The translations under genes and the position numbers were made by a program. A stretch of 64,000 nt of DNA from Bifidobacterium amazonense (lineage in GTDB: Bacteria; Actinomycetota; Actinomycetes; Actinomycetales; Bifidobacteriaceae), in the NCBI RefSeq assembly GCF_018555435.2, contig NZ_JAFEJT020000007.1, positions 21,813-85,812 of the forward strand. Reading direction: 5' to 3'. The notes under the pieces are model-generated. The model was not told the DNA's origin. It made no database searches and saw nothing but the letters and a program-made list of their open reading frames with translations. Of the stretch, positions 47,061 to 56,945 are shown one piece after another; the stretch's first letter is position 1; each line of letters starts with the position of its first letter.

Positions 47061-47602
47061 GCGTCGACGTGACCAACGAAACCCAGTGGACCATCGATCC
47101 GAAGGTGTTCTCCGACCTCGGCGTGTGGGTCATGGACCAGATGCGCGTGAGCACGCAGTCCGACCTGACCATCCTGTTCGTCGACCCCGAACCGATCGCC
47201 GAACTGCACGAACGCTGGATGAACCTCGAAGGGCCCACCGACGTGATGAGCTTCCCGATGGACGAGCTGCGCCCCGGCGACGGCAAGACCGTCATGGAAG
47301 GCGTGCTCGGCGACATCGTGATCTGCCCGTGGGTGGCCGCCCAGCAGGCCGCCGCCGCAGGCCACGGCACCCTCGAGGAGATGCTGCTGCTGACCATCCA
47401 CGGCATCCTGCATCTGCTCGGCTACGACCACGTCGGCCCCGAACAGGAACGGCAGATGTTCGGCCTGCAGCGGCAGCTGCTGCTCACCTTCATCGCCGTA
47501 CGCCACTCCGTCGGCGAACAGGTCGGCCTGCCCGCGGGCGCGACCGACGCGCTCGCCGCCTACGAGGCGGAGCACGGCACGAACCGCCAGCTGGGCCACT
47601 GA
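47057..47602 (+). CDS. ybeY: endoribonuclease YbeY
   Basis: A 181-residue metal-dependent RNase in 16S rRNA 3'-end maturation and ribosome quality control. The zinc site is in [21 protein letters not shown], the HxxxHxxGYDH pattern. The substrate-side motif is [20 protein letters not shown]. The ATG overlaps the phoH stop (ATGA) with AAGGAG upstream, so the two proteins are coupled. Confidence 0.95.
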   Translation: MSVDVTNETQWTIDPKVFSDLGVWVMDQMRVSTQSDLTILFVDPEPIAELHERWMNLEGPTDVMSFPMDELRPGDGKTVMEGVLGDIVICPWVAAQQAAAAGHGTLEEMLLLTIHGILHLLGYDHVGPEQERQMFGLQRQLLLTFIAVRHSVGEQVGLPAGATDALAAYEAEHGTNRQLGH

Positions 47603-47686
47603 CGGTCCGCGCGGGCCGTTCCACGGCCCGACGTCCATAACCCGCATACACACCATTACACACACCAACATCAGCAAAGGAACTCC

Positions 47687-49126
47687 ATGCCATCGGACAC
47701 GTCGGCCATAGCGCTGACCATCATCCTCGTTCTCGTCGCGGCCCTGCTCGTGTGGCTGTCGCTGACCCTGGCCGCCGCGGAAGGCGCCGTCTCCCGCGTG
47801 ACGCGGGCCAGCCTCAACAACCTCATCCTCGAGGTGCAGACCGACTCGGAAACCTCCCAGTTCCTACGCATGAAGAAGATCGGCCGCATCCACAAGGTGC
47901 AGCATCTGATCGCCGACCGGTACGCCACGGCCGGATCCTGCGCGTTCTTCCGCATCGCATGCAACGTGCTTGACGGCGTGCTCGTCGCCTGCATCGCGGC
48001 GCTGTTCAACGCGCCGATGTGGCTCGAGGTGCTCGTGGGATTCGTGTTCGCGGTCGTCGTCGCCGTGGTCTCGATCCTCGTCCGCCCGCGTTCGGCCGGA
48101 GCGCTCAAGCCGGTCGACATCATGCTCGGCCGCGCCTCGCTGGTCTCCGTCGCCGTGGCGCTCACCCCGTTCGCCCGCATCGGCGGGCAGCGGGACCCGA
48201 AGAAGCGCGGCCGCGACGACTCCGACCTGTCCGACGACGAGGAGCTGGAGAAGATCCAGCTCGAGCAGGGCCGCGCCACGATCGACCGGCTCGTCGAGGC
48301 GAACGACTTCGACCCCGAGGTCTCGGAGATGCTGCGCAACGTGCTCACGCTGTCCGAAACGCTCACGCGCGAGATCATGGTGCCCCGCACCGACATGATC
48401 TGCATCGAGAAGACCGAGACGCTCGAAAGCATGCTCAAGCTGTGCTCGCGTTCAGGCTTCTCCCGCGTGCCGGTGATCGGCGAGGACGTGGACGACCTGA
48501 TCGGCGTGGCCTACCTCAAGGACGCCGTGCGCGCCACCGCGTTCAACCAGGCGGCCCTCGGCCGTGAGGTCGGCTCGATCATCCGCCAGCCCATGCTCGT
48601 GCCCGAGTCGAAGCCCGTCGACGACCTGTTCCACGAAATGCAGCGCACGCGCCAGCACGTCGCCATCGTCGTCGACGAATACGGCGGCATCGCGGGCCTG
48701 GTGACCATCGAGGACGCGATCGAGCAGATCGTCGGCGAACTCGAGGACGAGCACGACCGCACGCAGCACGCCGAACCGGAGAAGATCGGCGAGAACAAGT
48801 GGAGCATGCCGGCGCGCACGCCGATCGCCGATCTCGAGGAGATCTTCGAGATCGACATCGACGAGGACGACGTGGACACGGTCTACGGCCTGCTCACCAA
48901 ACTGATCGGCCGTGTGCCGATCGTCGGCGCGTCCGCCGTGACGCGCGGCCTGCGGCTGACCGCGGTCGACTCGGCCGGCCGGCGCAAGAAGGTGTCGACC
49001 ATCGTCGTCGAACCCGCGCACGTCGAGGGCGTCGGGGAAGATGGCGATTCGACCGAAGACGATGAGGACGGCGGCAAAGCCGACGGCAAGGGCCGTACGG
49101 GCCGCGACGAGAGCGACAAGGAGTAG
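47687..49126 (+). CDS. CBS-domain membrane protein, CorC/HlyC (CNNM-like) family
   Basis: A 479-residue protein. The N-terminal DUF21/CNNM-like region has three to four helices (about residues 5-30, 88-108, 112-135 and 150-165). A linker leads to two CBS domains, [20 protein letters not shown] and [17 protein letters not shown], and a C-terminal CorC_HlyC domain from about residue 365. Such proteins act in magnesium or other ion efflux. The tail is acidic, rich in Glu/Asp/Gly. The ATG follows AAAGGAA. It ends just before era. Confidence 0.9.
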   Translation: MPSDTSAIALTIILVLVAALLVWLSLTLAAAEGAVSRVTRASLNNLILEVQTDSETSQFLRMKKIGRIHKVQHLIADRYATAGSCAFFRIACNVLDGVLVACIAALFNAPMWLEVLVGFVFAVVVAVVSILVRPRSAGALKPVDIMLGRASLVSVAVALTPFARIGGQRDPKKRGRDDSDLSDDEELEKIQLEQGRATIDRLVEANDFDPEVSEMLRNVLTLSETLTREIMVPRTDMICIEKTETLESMLKLCSRSGFSRVPVIGEDVDDLIGVAYLKDAVRATAFNQAALGREVGSIIRQPMLVPESKPVDDLFHEMQRTRQHVAIVVDEYGGIAGLVTIEDAIEQIVGELEDEHDRTQHAEPEKIGENKWSMPARTPIADLEEIFEIDIDEDDVDTVYGLLTKLIGRVPIVGASAVTRGLRLTAVDSAGRRKKVSTIVVEPAHVEGVGEDGDSTEDDEDGGKADGKGRTGRDESDKE

Positions 49127-49127
49127 C

Positions 49128-50114
49128 ATGAGCGAACATGAACAGCAGCAGGACGGACCGGTGCAGGGCGAACGGCCGTACCGCTCCGGATTCGTGGCGG
49201 TGGTGGGCCGCCCGAACGTGGGCAAGTCCACGCTGATCAACGCGTTGATCGGCAAGCAGATCGCCATCGCGTCATCCCGCCCGGAGACCACGCGCAAGGC
49301 GATCCGCGGCATCCTGACCACCGACAACGCGCAGCTCGTGCTCGTCGACACGCCGGGCATCCACCGTCCTCGCACGCTGCTCGGCCAGCGGCTCAACGAC
49401 ATCGTCGAGGAGTCCCTGTCCGACGTGGACGTGGTCGCCTTCCTGCTGCCCGCCGACCAGGAGATCGGTCCGGGCGACCGTCGCATCCTGAGCAGGCTCC
49501 GTGCCGACTTCGCGACCAAGCGCGACGACGGCACGTTCAAGTGGAAGGTGCCGATGATCGCGATCGTCACCAAGATCGACGAGCTCGACCGCGAGCGGCT
49601 CATCGCCAAGCTCATCGAGATCAACGAGTTCGCCGACTTCTCGGACATCGTGCCCGTCAGCGCCCTCGAGCACGACAATCTCGACGAGGTGAGGCACGTG
49701 CTCATCGACCACACGCCCGAAGGGCCGCAGATGTACCCGGACGACCAGATCAGCGAGGAAAGGCCCGAGGAGACCATCGCCGAGCTGATCCGCGGCGCGT
49801 TCCTGGAGACGCTGGACGACGAGCTGCCGCACTCTTTGGCCGTGGTGGTCGACTCCATCGACTATCCGCAGGACAACGAGACGGGCGAGGGCTACGACGG
49901 CAAGGCTCAGGTCAACGTGTCCATCTACGTGGAACGCGACTCGCAGAAGCCGATCATCATCGGCAAGGGCGCGTCGAACCTGACCTACGTCAAGAAGAAG
50001 CTGCGCACGCCCGTCAACCGCATCGTCGGATGCAAGGCGAAGCTCGACCTGCACGTCAAGGTCGCCAAGGGCTGGCAGTCCAACCCCAAGCAGCTGGAGA
50101 AACTGGGATTCTGA
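49128..50114 (+). CDS. era: GTPase Era
   Basis: A 328-residue GTPase needed for 30S assembly. The G domain has GRPNVGKSTLIN (G1), SSRPETTRKAIRG (G2), LVDTPGIHRPR (G3) and VTKID (G4, with Thr instead of the usual Asn). The C-terminal KH domain has VERDSQKPIIIGKGASNL with the GKGA loop. ATG at 49128 has AAGGAG upstream and lies one base after the stop of the CBS protein gene. It completes the phoH-ybeY-CBS-era unit. Confidence 0.95.
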   Translation: MSEHEQQQDGPVQGERPYRSGFVAVVGRPNVGKSTLINALIGKQIAIASSRPETTRKAIRGILTTDNAQLVLVDTPGIHRPRTLLGQRLNDIVEESLSDVDVVAFLLPADQEIGPGDRRILSRLRADFATKRDDGTFKWKVPMIAIVTKIDELDRERLIAKLIEINEFADFSDIVPVSALEHDNLDEVRHVLIDHTPEGPQMYPDDQISEERPEETIAELIRGAFLETLDDELPHSLAVVVDSIDYPQDNETGEGYDGKAQVNVSIYVERDSQKPIIIGKGASNLTYVKKKLRTPVNRIVGCKAKLDLHVKVAKGWQSNPKQLEKLGF

Positions 50115-50127
50115 TGATTCCGTCCCC

Positions 50128-53019
50128 ATGAGAGGGCCGATGGCGGGGGACGGTGATGGTAACGTGAACATCATGACTGGTGGAAGCTCCGCAGACTCCG
50201 CGTTCGCCGCGGACAAGAACGGGAACGTTCGTTTCGATGACGACCGCCTGCTGATCGACGGCGTGCCCCGCGTGCTCATGTGCGCGTCGCTGTTCCCGTT
50301 CCGCGTGCCGCGCTCGCAATGGCGGCACCGATTGCAGGCCGTCAAACGGCTCGGCTATCACGCGATCGACGTGTACGTCCCGTGGAACTACCACGAGACC
50401 GCGCCCGGCACGTGGGACTTCACCGGCCAGCGCGACATCGACGCGTTCCTGCGTCTCGCCCATGAGACCGGACTGTACGCGATGGTGCGGCCGGGCCCGT
50501 ACATCTGCTCCGAATGGGACGGCGGCGCGATTCCCGCATGGGTGGCGACGGACCCGAGCGTCGACGTCCGCCAGAACGATCCCGGCTTCCTCGATGCGGT
50601 GCGCGGCTGGTACGACCGGATCCTGCCGATCATCGCGCGCCGGCAATACGGGCAGGGCGGCCCGGTCATCATGGTGCAGGCCGACAACGAACTCGACTTC
50701 TTCTCCTGCCGCGACCCGCAGGGCTATATCGGCGCGCTGGTCGGCATGATGCGCAAGGCCGGCATCGGCGTGCCGATCGTCGCCTGCGCCGGCCAGGGCG
50801 ACTACGAGCGCGCCGGCGCGGGGCCAAGCGGCGCGGCGCCGGCCGTCAACATCTACCAGGACGACGACGGCGTCGGCTGGGAACTGCAGACGCGCTACTA
50901 CCGCAACGCCAGCCGCGGCTACGGCGCACCGCTGATCGTGACCGAGACGAACCGGCGCCACCGTACGCTGCGACGGCTCGTCGGCTCGGGCGCGCGCTTC
51001 GTCGGCCCGTTCCTGCAGGTGTCCGGCTGGGATTTCGACTACGGCACGTCGGTGAACAACTGGGGCCGTCTGGAAACGTTCATGACGCACGACTACGACT
51101 TCGGCGGCGTGATCGACCCCGCCGGGCACGAGCGGCCGGACGCCGCCGACGCCCGCCGCCTGTGCGCGATCATCGACGCGCTGGGCGAACGATTGGCCAC
51201 GGCCGAGCCGGTCGACGACGATCCGATCGGCATGGACGCGTCCTCCGATGCAGGCGGCGGCGAAGACGGCCGTTCCGGCGGGGAGCGCGAATCCGGTGTG
51301 CGCAACGCGGACGGCAGCCTGCTTGACCCCGACGGTCAACGGATCGCGGTCGGCGAACTGGCGCTCGGCGGCGGTGGCCGTCTGGTCACAATCACGAACG
51401 TATCCGATGCGTCGGCGACGCTCACGCTGGCCGACGGCATGACGCTGTCGGTGCCGGCCGGAGCCGGACTGATGGCCGTGCGCGACCTGCCGCTGAACGG
51501 ACGTCTCACGCTGGCCGCGACCGACGGCGAGCTCGTTCGTCTGGACGAACACCGGGCAACGCTGTCCGCTCCGACCATGATCCCCGGCACCGTGCATGCC
51601 GTGCTCCGTATCGGAGCGACGAACGGGGCCGAAGCGGCCGTATCGTGCCGGACATCCGGCGATGTCGTCGCCGACATGCTGAACGGTCGGGTAGACATCA
51701 CCGGCACCGAAGGCGAGGTGCGACTGGTCCGCGCCGACGGCACGGAATACGATGTCGTCGTCACGCAGCCGGAACGCGCCGTCCCCGACACGGCCACATC
51801 ATCCGGCGGCGACGAGTCCGCATCCCGCGGATCCGGTTCGTGCGGGACCGTGGCGCTCACCGACGTCGAGACCGGCATCGCTCAGCCGGAATGGGTCGTC
51901 GCGTGCGACGGCTCCGACGAGCCGCGATCATTGGAATCGATCGGCGTGTATCGGGGCACGGCCCGGTACCGGGCGGCGACCGGCGGCGAAACGGCGTTGG
52001 GCGTGGTATTGCGCAACGCGGCCGATATCGTCGACGTCACGTACGGCACGGCTCGCACCGACCGGCTCGCCACCGGACAATCCGCCACGTGGATCCGCTT
52101 CCCCGAACCCGCGTCGGGCGACGAGATCACGGTGCATACGGGCATCTGGGGCCACTGCAACTTCGACGACAGCCGGCTCGACGCGCTCCGCCTGTCCGCC
52201 GGGCGTGGCATGGACGGGCTGCTGCTGGTGCAACGGGAAATCGACTGCGGCGACGGATGGATCATCTCCGACGGAAGGACGGACGCGAATGACGGCCCCG
52301 TCCGGTTCGGACCGGCCGTCGGCCGGCGTCCCGGTCCGCGCTCATCGTTCGCGAGCCGTTCGACCACCGTATGGCCGAACCGGCTGACCTATACGACGGC
52401 ATTGCATGTCGGCTCCGTTGATGCGGCAATGCGGTTCGACGGCATCCGATGCCGGTGCGATGTGCTGGTCGACGGCCGTTCGGCCGGTTCGGCGACGCCG
52501 TGGCAGCCTACGGTATGGTTGGGGCCGATCCGGAACGGCAGCGTACTGTCGGTGGTCGTGTGGAAGACGTGGGGCGAAGACGCCGGGCGGCCGATGCTGC
52601 TCGTCGGACGCAACGTGCACGGATGGACCGTTGCATCGTGGGATTATGACCAGCTCGAACAAGCCGACCGACAATGCCGGTACACGACCTCCACGCTGCC
52701 GATCAACGTGCCCGACGGCGGGGGAGTGTGGGTTCGCGTGGCGTCCGATCGTCTGAAGGCCGCTTGCGACGGCATGAACACCGTCGTTCGGTTCCGTGGA
52801 TCCCATCTGCAGCTCACGGCCGTCACGGACCGATACCGACTCGGGCGCGTGGTGCTCGGCGGACTGCCCGGCACCGGTTTCGCCGGCGGACACGGCGACT
52901 ATCTGCTCGTGCCCGAAGACGCCGGTGACCTGCGCGTCTACTGCGAGGCCACCGCGGCGTCGGGAGGCCGACTCGACGGCGTCACGCTCGGAGGTCCGAT
53001 CGACCTTCGGCGCCGCTGA
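50128..53019 (+). CDS. divergent GH35-type beta-galactosidase
   Basis: A 963-residue glycoside hydrolase without a signal peptide, so probably cytoplasmic. The (beta/alpha)8 domain (about residues 33-340) shows GH35 landmarks: YVPWNYHE, RPGPYICSEWDGG, and the acid/base Glu in IMVQADNE (about E188). The nucleophile candidate is E273 in LIVTETNRRH, where typical family members have a Trp-rich motif. The C-terminal ~600 residues look like beta-sandwich domains. The start is uncertain: ATG 50128 or ATG 50140, or GTG 50164 after a G-rich stretch. It lies 13 nt after era but seems functionally separate. Confidence 0.8.
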   Translation: MRGPMAGDGDGNVNIMTGGSSADSAFAADKNGNVRFDDDRLLIDGVPRVLMCASLFPFRVPRSQWRHRLQAVKRLGYHAIDVYVPWNYHETAPGTWDFTGQRDIDAFLRLAHETGLYAMVRPGPYICSEWDGGAIPAWVATDPSVDVRQNDPGFLDAVRGWYDRILPIIARRQYGQGGPVIMVQADNELDFFSCRDPQGYIGALVGMMRKAGIGVPIVACAGQGDYERAGAGPSGAAPAVNIYQDDDGVGWELQTRYYRNASRGYGAPLIVTETNRRHRTLRRLVGSGARFVGPFLQVSGWDFDYGTSVNNWGRLETFMTHDYDFGGVIDPAGHERPDAADARRLCAIIDALGERLATAEPVDDDPIGMDASSDAGGGEDGRSGGERESGVRNADGSLLDPDGQRIAVGELALGGGGRLVTITNVSDASATLTLADGMTLSVPAGAGLMAVRDLPLNGRLTLAATDGELVRLDEHRATLSAPTMIPGTVHAVLRIGATNGAEAAVSCRTSGDVVADMLNGRVDITGTEGEVRLVRADGTEYDVVVTQPERAVPDTATSSGGDESASRGSGSCGTVALTDVETGIAQPEWVVACDGSDEPRSLESIGVYRGTARYRAATGGETALGVVLRNAADIVDVTYGTARTDRLATGQSATWIRFPEPASGDEITVHTGIWGHCNFDDSRLDALRLSAGRGMDGLLLVQREIDCGDGWIISDGRTDANDGPVRFGPAVGRRPGPRSSFASRSTTVWPNRLTYTTALHVGSVDAAMRFDGIRCRCDVLVDGRSAGSATPWQPTVWLGPIRNGSVLSVVVWKTWGEDAGRPMLLVGRNVHGWTVASWDYDQLEQADRQCRYTTSTLPINVPDGGGVWVRVASDRLKAACDGMNTVVRFRGSHLQLTAVTDRYRLGRVVLGGLPGTGFAGGHGDYLLVPEDAGDLRVYCEATAASGGRLDGVTLGGPIDLRRR

Positions 53020-53091
53020 CGGCATGCCCGGGCGTACATGACCGGACGAGCATGGTCATCCGGTCGACGGCGAATCGGCAAGGATATGAAA

Positions 53092-53125
53092 AACGGCGGG
53101 AATCCATACTCGGATTCCCGCCGTT
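53092..53125. terminator. bidirectional terminator between the GH35 and acyl-CoA synthetase genes
   Basis: AACGGCGGGAATCC and GGATTCCCGCCGTT form a perfect 14-bp stem with a 6-nt loop in the 148-nt convergent gap. On the minus strand it is followed by TTTC. Confidence 0.8.
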
Positions 53126-53167
53126 CGGCCATCCATGCTCAATGGACAATGATGCAACGAGTCGCGA

Positions 53168-55204
53168 CTACTTCTTCTTCGTGTACATCTGCGTGTTGAG
53201 CAGGGTGGCGTAGCGCTTGATGACCTTGGGACGGATCACCTTGAGGGAGGCGGTCATCAGACCGTTCTCCTGCGTGAACTCCTCGGGCAGGATGATGAAC
53301 TTGCGCACGGATTCGGCGCGGGAGACGCCCTCGTTGGCCTGATCGACCCACTTCTGCACCTCGGCGCGGACCGCGGCGTTGGTGGCGGCCTGTTCGAGCG
53401 GCATGTCGCGGTCGAGTCCCTTCGCCTCCAGCCACGGGCGCAGCGTCTCCTCGTCCAGCGTGATAAGCGCCGAGATGAACGGACGCTTGTCGCCGAGCAC
53501 CAGGGCCTGCGAGACGATCTCGCAGCGCTGGATGACCTCCTCGATCGGACCGGGGGCCACGTTCTTGCCGCCGGCGGTGATGATGAGGTCCTTCTTGCGT
53601 CCGGTGATGTACAGGAACCCGTCGTCGTCCAGACGCCCCAGATCGCCGGTCGCATGCCAGCCGTCCGGCGTGAACGCGCCTTCGGTCGCCTCGTCGTTCT
53701 TGTGGTAGCGGTGGAAGACGACCGGACCGCCGACCTGGATCTCGCCGTCCTCGGCGATGCGGATCTTGAAGCTCGGGAACGGCACGCCGACCGAACCCTC
53801 ATGGAACGGCACGCCGAGCGGGTTGAACGCGCACGGCGCGGTCGTCTCCGTCAGGCCGTAGCCCTCGTAGACCGGGATGTTCGCGCCGCGGAAGAAGTTC
53901 ATGAGCTCCGGGTCGAGCGGGGCGCCGCCCGAGACGATCCACTTGGCGCGGCCGCCGAGCGCCTCGCGCAGCGACTGGTAGACGACCGGGTCGAACGAGG
54001 CGCGGCGCATGGCGGTGAGCGTCTTGGCCTTGCCGAACTCGCTGACCTCCTTCATGTACTGCTGCGCGGCGGTGACGGCCGCGGCGAACACGACGCCCTT
54101 CGCGCCGTGGCCGGCCTTCTGCGAGGCGGCGTTGTACACCTTTTCAAGCACGCGCGGCACCACGATCATCACGGTCGGGCGCGCCACCTGCAGGTCGGCG
54201 AGCAGCGTCTTGATGCCGGTGGCGATGTACACGCGCATGTTGGACGCGACGACGATGTAGTTGATCGCGCGTGCGAACGTGTGCGCCTGCGGCAGGAACA
54301 GCAGGATCGAGCCGGACTTGTCGTGCTGGAGCAGGTCGGGCATGTAGTCGCGCAGGTTGAACGCGTCCGTGCAGTAGTTCTCGTGCGTCATCTCGACGCC
54401 CTTCGGCGCGGACGTGGAGCCGGACGTGTAGATGATCGAGCACAGATCGGTCTTCTTGAGCGAGGCGATGCGCGCGTCGAGCTCCTCGTCGCTGACCGAG
54501 GCGCCGTACGCGGCGATCTCGTCCAGGCCACCCGTCTCGATGCAGATGATGTGTTCGAGCGACGGGCATTCCTCGATCGCGCCGTCCGCCTTGTCCCGCA
54601 TGGCGGTGTCCTGCACGATGAGCAGGCGCGCGTCGGAGTTGTTGACGATGTTGCGGATCTGTTCGGCCGAGTCGGTGTCGTAGATCGAGGCGAGCACGCC
54701 GCCGCACGCCATGATCGCCGCGTCGGCCAGATCCCATTCGTACGACGTGCGGCACATGAACGCGACCGCGTCGCCCTTCTTCAGGCCGTAGTGGATGAAG
54801 CCCTTGGCGACCTTGCGCACCTCGGCGAGAAACTCGTTGGCCGTCTTGGTGACCCACTCGCCGTTCTCCTTATAGGTGTAGAGCGGCTCGTCGCCCATGC
54901 GGCGGGCGCGGTCCTCGTAGACGCTGTAGATCGTCGTATGCTCGTCCAGCGGCGGGTTGCCGTCGGTTTCGGCCGTCAGCAGGCCGGTGGCGGGATCGAT
55001 GAACGTCGTGGTCGGATATCCCGGTCCCCATTCGTCCGTATGCGGCAGGTCGCGGGCCTCGGCGTCGGCGACCTCGTCGGGGGAGACGTAGTCCGGGGCG
55101 TCGGACGAGTCGTCGCTGACGGGATGCACGAAGTCACCCCCCAGTCGCAACGCCTTCTGCACAAGGCCGGCGGCCTGCTTGTTCAATGCGGTGATGACGG
55201 ACAC
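53168..55204 (-). CDS. long-chain acyl-CoA synthetase (AMP-binding enzyme)
   Basis: A 678-residue adenylate-forming enzyme that activates fatty acids to acyl-CoA. The P-loop-like motif is SIIYTSGSTSAPKGVEMTH (about residues 258-276), YEGYGLTETTAPC is motif A5, WHATGDLGRLDDDGFLYITG is A7-A8, and GRKKDLIITAGGKNV precedes the C-terminal subdomain. The N-terminal ~75 residues are an acidic extension. GTG at 55204 follows AAGGAG. It is a single gene, divergent from pntAA. Confidence 0.93.
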   Translation of the reverse strand: MSVITALNKQAAGLVQKALRLGGDFVHPVSDDSSDAPDYVSPDEVADAEARDLPHTDEWGPGYPTTTFIDPATGLLTAETDGNPPLDEHTTIYSVYEDRARRMGDEPLYTYKENGEWVTKTANEFLAEVRKVAKGFIHYGLKKGDAVAFMCRTSYEWDLADAAIMACGGVLASIYDTDSAEQIRNIVNNSDARLLIVQDTAMRDKADGAIEECPSLEHIICIETGGLDEIAAYGASVSDEELDARIASLKKTDLCSIIYTSGSTSAPKGVEMTHENYCTDAFNLRDYMPDLLQHDKSGSILLFLPQAHTFARAINYIVVASNMRVYIATGIKTLLADLQVARPTVMIVVPRVLEKVYNAASQKAGHGAKGVVFAAAVTAAQQYMKEVSEFGKAKTLTAMRRASFDPVVYQSLREALGGRAKWIVSGGAPLDPELMNFFRGANIPVYEGYGLTETTAPCAFNPLGVPFHEGSVGVPFPSFKIRIAEDGEIQVGGPVVFHRYHKNDEATEGAFTPDGWHATGDLGRLDDDGFLYITGRKKDLIITAGGKNVAPGPIEEVIQRCEIVSQALVLGDKRPFISALITLDEETLRPWLEAKGLDRDMPLEQAATNAAVRAEVQKWVDQANEGVSRAESVRKFIILPEEFTQENGLMTASLKVIRPKVIKRYATLLNTQMYTKKK

Positions 55205-55270
55205 GAAAATCTCCTTGACGTTCTGCGAACCACGCTGCCTGAAGCAGCCGATGGTCTTCTCAAGTGTTGA

Positions 55271-55299
55271 ATAGTAATCGTTCTTCCCGAGTCCGTCAC
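55271..55299 (-). promoter_or_regulatory. promoter of the acyl-CoA synthetase gene
   Basis: On the minus strand GTGACG (55299-55294), a 17-bp spacer and TACTAT (55276-55271) lie about 65 nt before the GTG start. On the opposite strand a TACACT at 55412-55417 is the best -10 for pntAA. Confidence 0.55.
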
Positions 55300-55466
55300 C
55301 TTACGGTAGCGTAGGAATACACGCCGCGCGGCGGGGAACTCGCACCGCACACGTTTGCAGAAAAACCATTCGTCCAGTGGAATCCGACGTGCCGAGATTC
55401 GCGACGTCCGATACACTGGGGCAGCGGAGCAAGGAATGCTTCGACATTAGGAAAGAAAGGGCTCTC

Positions 55467-56612
55467 ATGGCTGAAACCCAGGAAGCCACCGTGAAGTTCG
55501 GTGTCCTCAACGAGACATCGTCCGACGAATCCCGTGTTGCACTGACGCCGGACATCGTCACGCGGTTGCGCAAGGCGGGAATAACCTGCCTGATCGAAAG
55601 CGGCGCAGGCATCGCCGCCCATTACACGGATGATGATTACGCCAAGGCGGGCGCGCAGGTGCTGTCCGCCGACGAGGTGGTCGCCAAGGCCGACGCGCTC
55701 GGATTCGTGGACCGCCCGTCCGCTTCGCTGGTCGCGACGATCAAGCCCGGCACGTGGGTGATCGGCATGCTCGGCTCGTTCACCGACGCCGACTACGTCG
55801 CCGCGCTCGAGAAGGCCGGCATCGTCGGCATCGGCATCGAAAAGCTGCCGCGACAGCTCAGCTCCGCGCAGTCCATGGACGAGATGACCTCGCAGAACTC
55901 GGTGATGGGCTACAAGGCCGCGCTCGTGGCGGCCAACGCGTACGGATCGTTCTTTCCGATGATGACCACGGCCGCCGGCACCATCCGCCCGGCCAAGGTG
56001 CTCATCCTCGGCGCCGGCATCGCCGGCCTGCAGGCCATCGGCACGGCCCGCCGACTCGGCGCGGTCGTCACCGCGTACGACGTGCGCCCCGCCTCGCGCG
56101 GCGAGGTCGAATCCCTCGGCGCGAAGTTCCTCGACCTCGGCCTCGACTTCTCCGCCGGGCAGGGCGAAGGCGGCTACGCGCGCGCCCTCACCCCCGAGGA
56201 GCAGGCCGCCCAGCAGGCCGCCGTCGACGAGAAGGCCGCCGGCTTCGACGTCATCATCACCACAGCGAAGGTCCCCGGCCGCAAGCCGCCGGTGCTGCTC
56301 ACCAAGGCCGGCGTGGACGGCCTGAAGCGCGGCGCGGTGATCGTCGACTGCGCGGCCAGCGAGCTCGGCGGCAACGTCGAGGGCTCCGTGGTCGGCACGA
56401 CGGTGACCGACGGCGGCGTGACCGTCATCGGCGCGCCGTATCTGGCCAGCGAGGTCTCCAACACGGCATCCAACCTGCTCGCCCGCAACGTCGCCGACGT
56501 GCTCGCGCATTTCGTGCGCGACGGCAGGCTGTCCATCGATCTGAACGAGGAACTCGACGACGCGCTCGTCGTGGCCGGCCGTCCGGCCGCGGCCGCGCCG
56601 GCCGAGGCATAG
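55467..56612 (+). CDS. pntAA: proton-translocating NAD(P) transhydrogenase subunit alpha 1
   Basis: A 381-residue NAD(H)-binding dI subunit. Segments include FGVLNETSSDESRVALTPD, GSFFPMMTTAAGTIRPA, the dinucleotide fold LILGAGIAGLQAIGTARRLG, and KVPGRKPPVLLTKAGVDGLK. The ATG at 55467 follows AGGAAAGAAAGG. With the two next genes it builds the three-polypeptide transhydrogenase, which uses the proton gradient to make NADPH from NADH. Confidence 0.95.
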   Translation: MAETQEATVKFGVLNETSSDESRVALTPDIVTRLRKAGITCLIESGAGIAAHYTDDDYAKAGAQVLSADEVVAKADALGFVDRPSASLVATIKPGTWVIGMLGSFTDADYVAALEKAGIVGIGIEKLPRQLSSAQSMDEMTSQNSVMGYKAALVAANAYGSFFPMMTTAAGTIRPAKVLILGAGIAGLQAIGTARRLGAVVTAYDVRPASRGEVESLGAKFLDLGLDFSAGQGEGGYARALTPEEQAAQQAAVDEKAAGFDVIITTAKVPGRKPPVLLTKAGVDGLKRGAVIVDCAASELGGNVEGSVVGTTVTDGGVTVIGAPYLASEVSNTASNLLARNVADVLAHFVRDGRLSIDLNEELDDALVVAGRPAAAAPAEA

Positions 56613-56630
56613 GCAAGAAAGGGGAACATC

Positions 56631-56945
56631 ATGGATATCGTCGTCGCGATCACCCTGTTCGTCCTGGCGCTGCTCATCGGCGTCGAAGTCATCGGCAAGG
56701 TGCCCGCCACCCTGCACACGCCGCTCATGTCCGGCGCGAACTCCATCCATGGCATCGTCATCGTCGGCGTGGTCATCGTCGCCGCGCACGCCACCAGCCC
56801 GCTCGCCTGGGTGTTCATCTTCCTGGCCGCCGTGCTGGGCACGATGAACGTCGTCGGCGGCTACGTGGTCACCGACCGCATGCTCGAGATGTTCAAGTCC
56901 GACAAGGCGAAGAAGAATTCCGAGAAGAACGAGGAGGCCAAGTAA
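56631..56945 (+). CDS. pntAB: NAD(P) transhydrogenase subunit alpha 2
   Basis: A 104-residue membrane subunit with three helices (about residues 3-20, 36-55 and 59-83) and the conserved TLHTPLMSGANSIHGIVIVG, which lines the proton path. The cytoplasmic tail is Lys/Glu-rich. GAAAGGGG precedes the ATG. The next gene starts directly after its stop codon. Confidence 0.95.
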   Translation: MDIVVAITLFVLALLIGVEVIGKVPATLHTPLMSGANSIHGIVIVGVVIVAAHATSPLAWVFIFLAAVLGTMNVVGGYVVTDRMLEMFKSDKAKKNSEKNEEAK

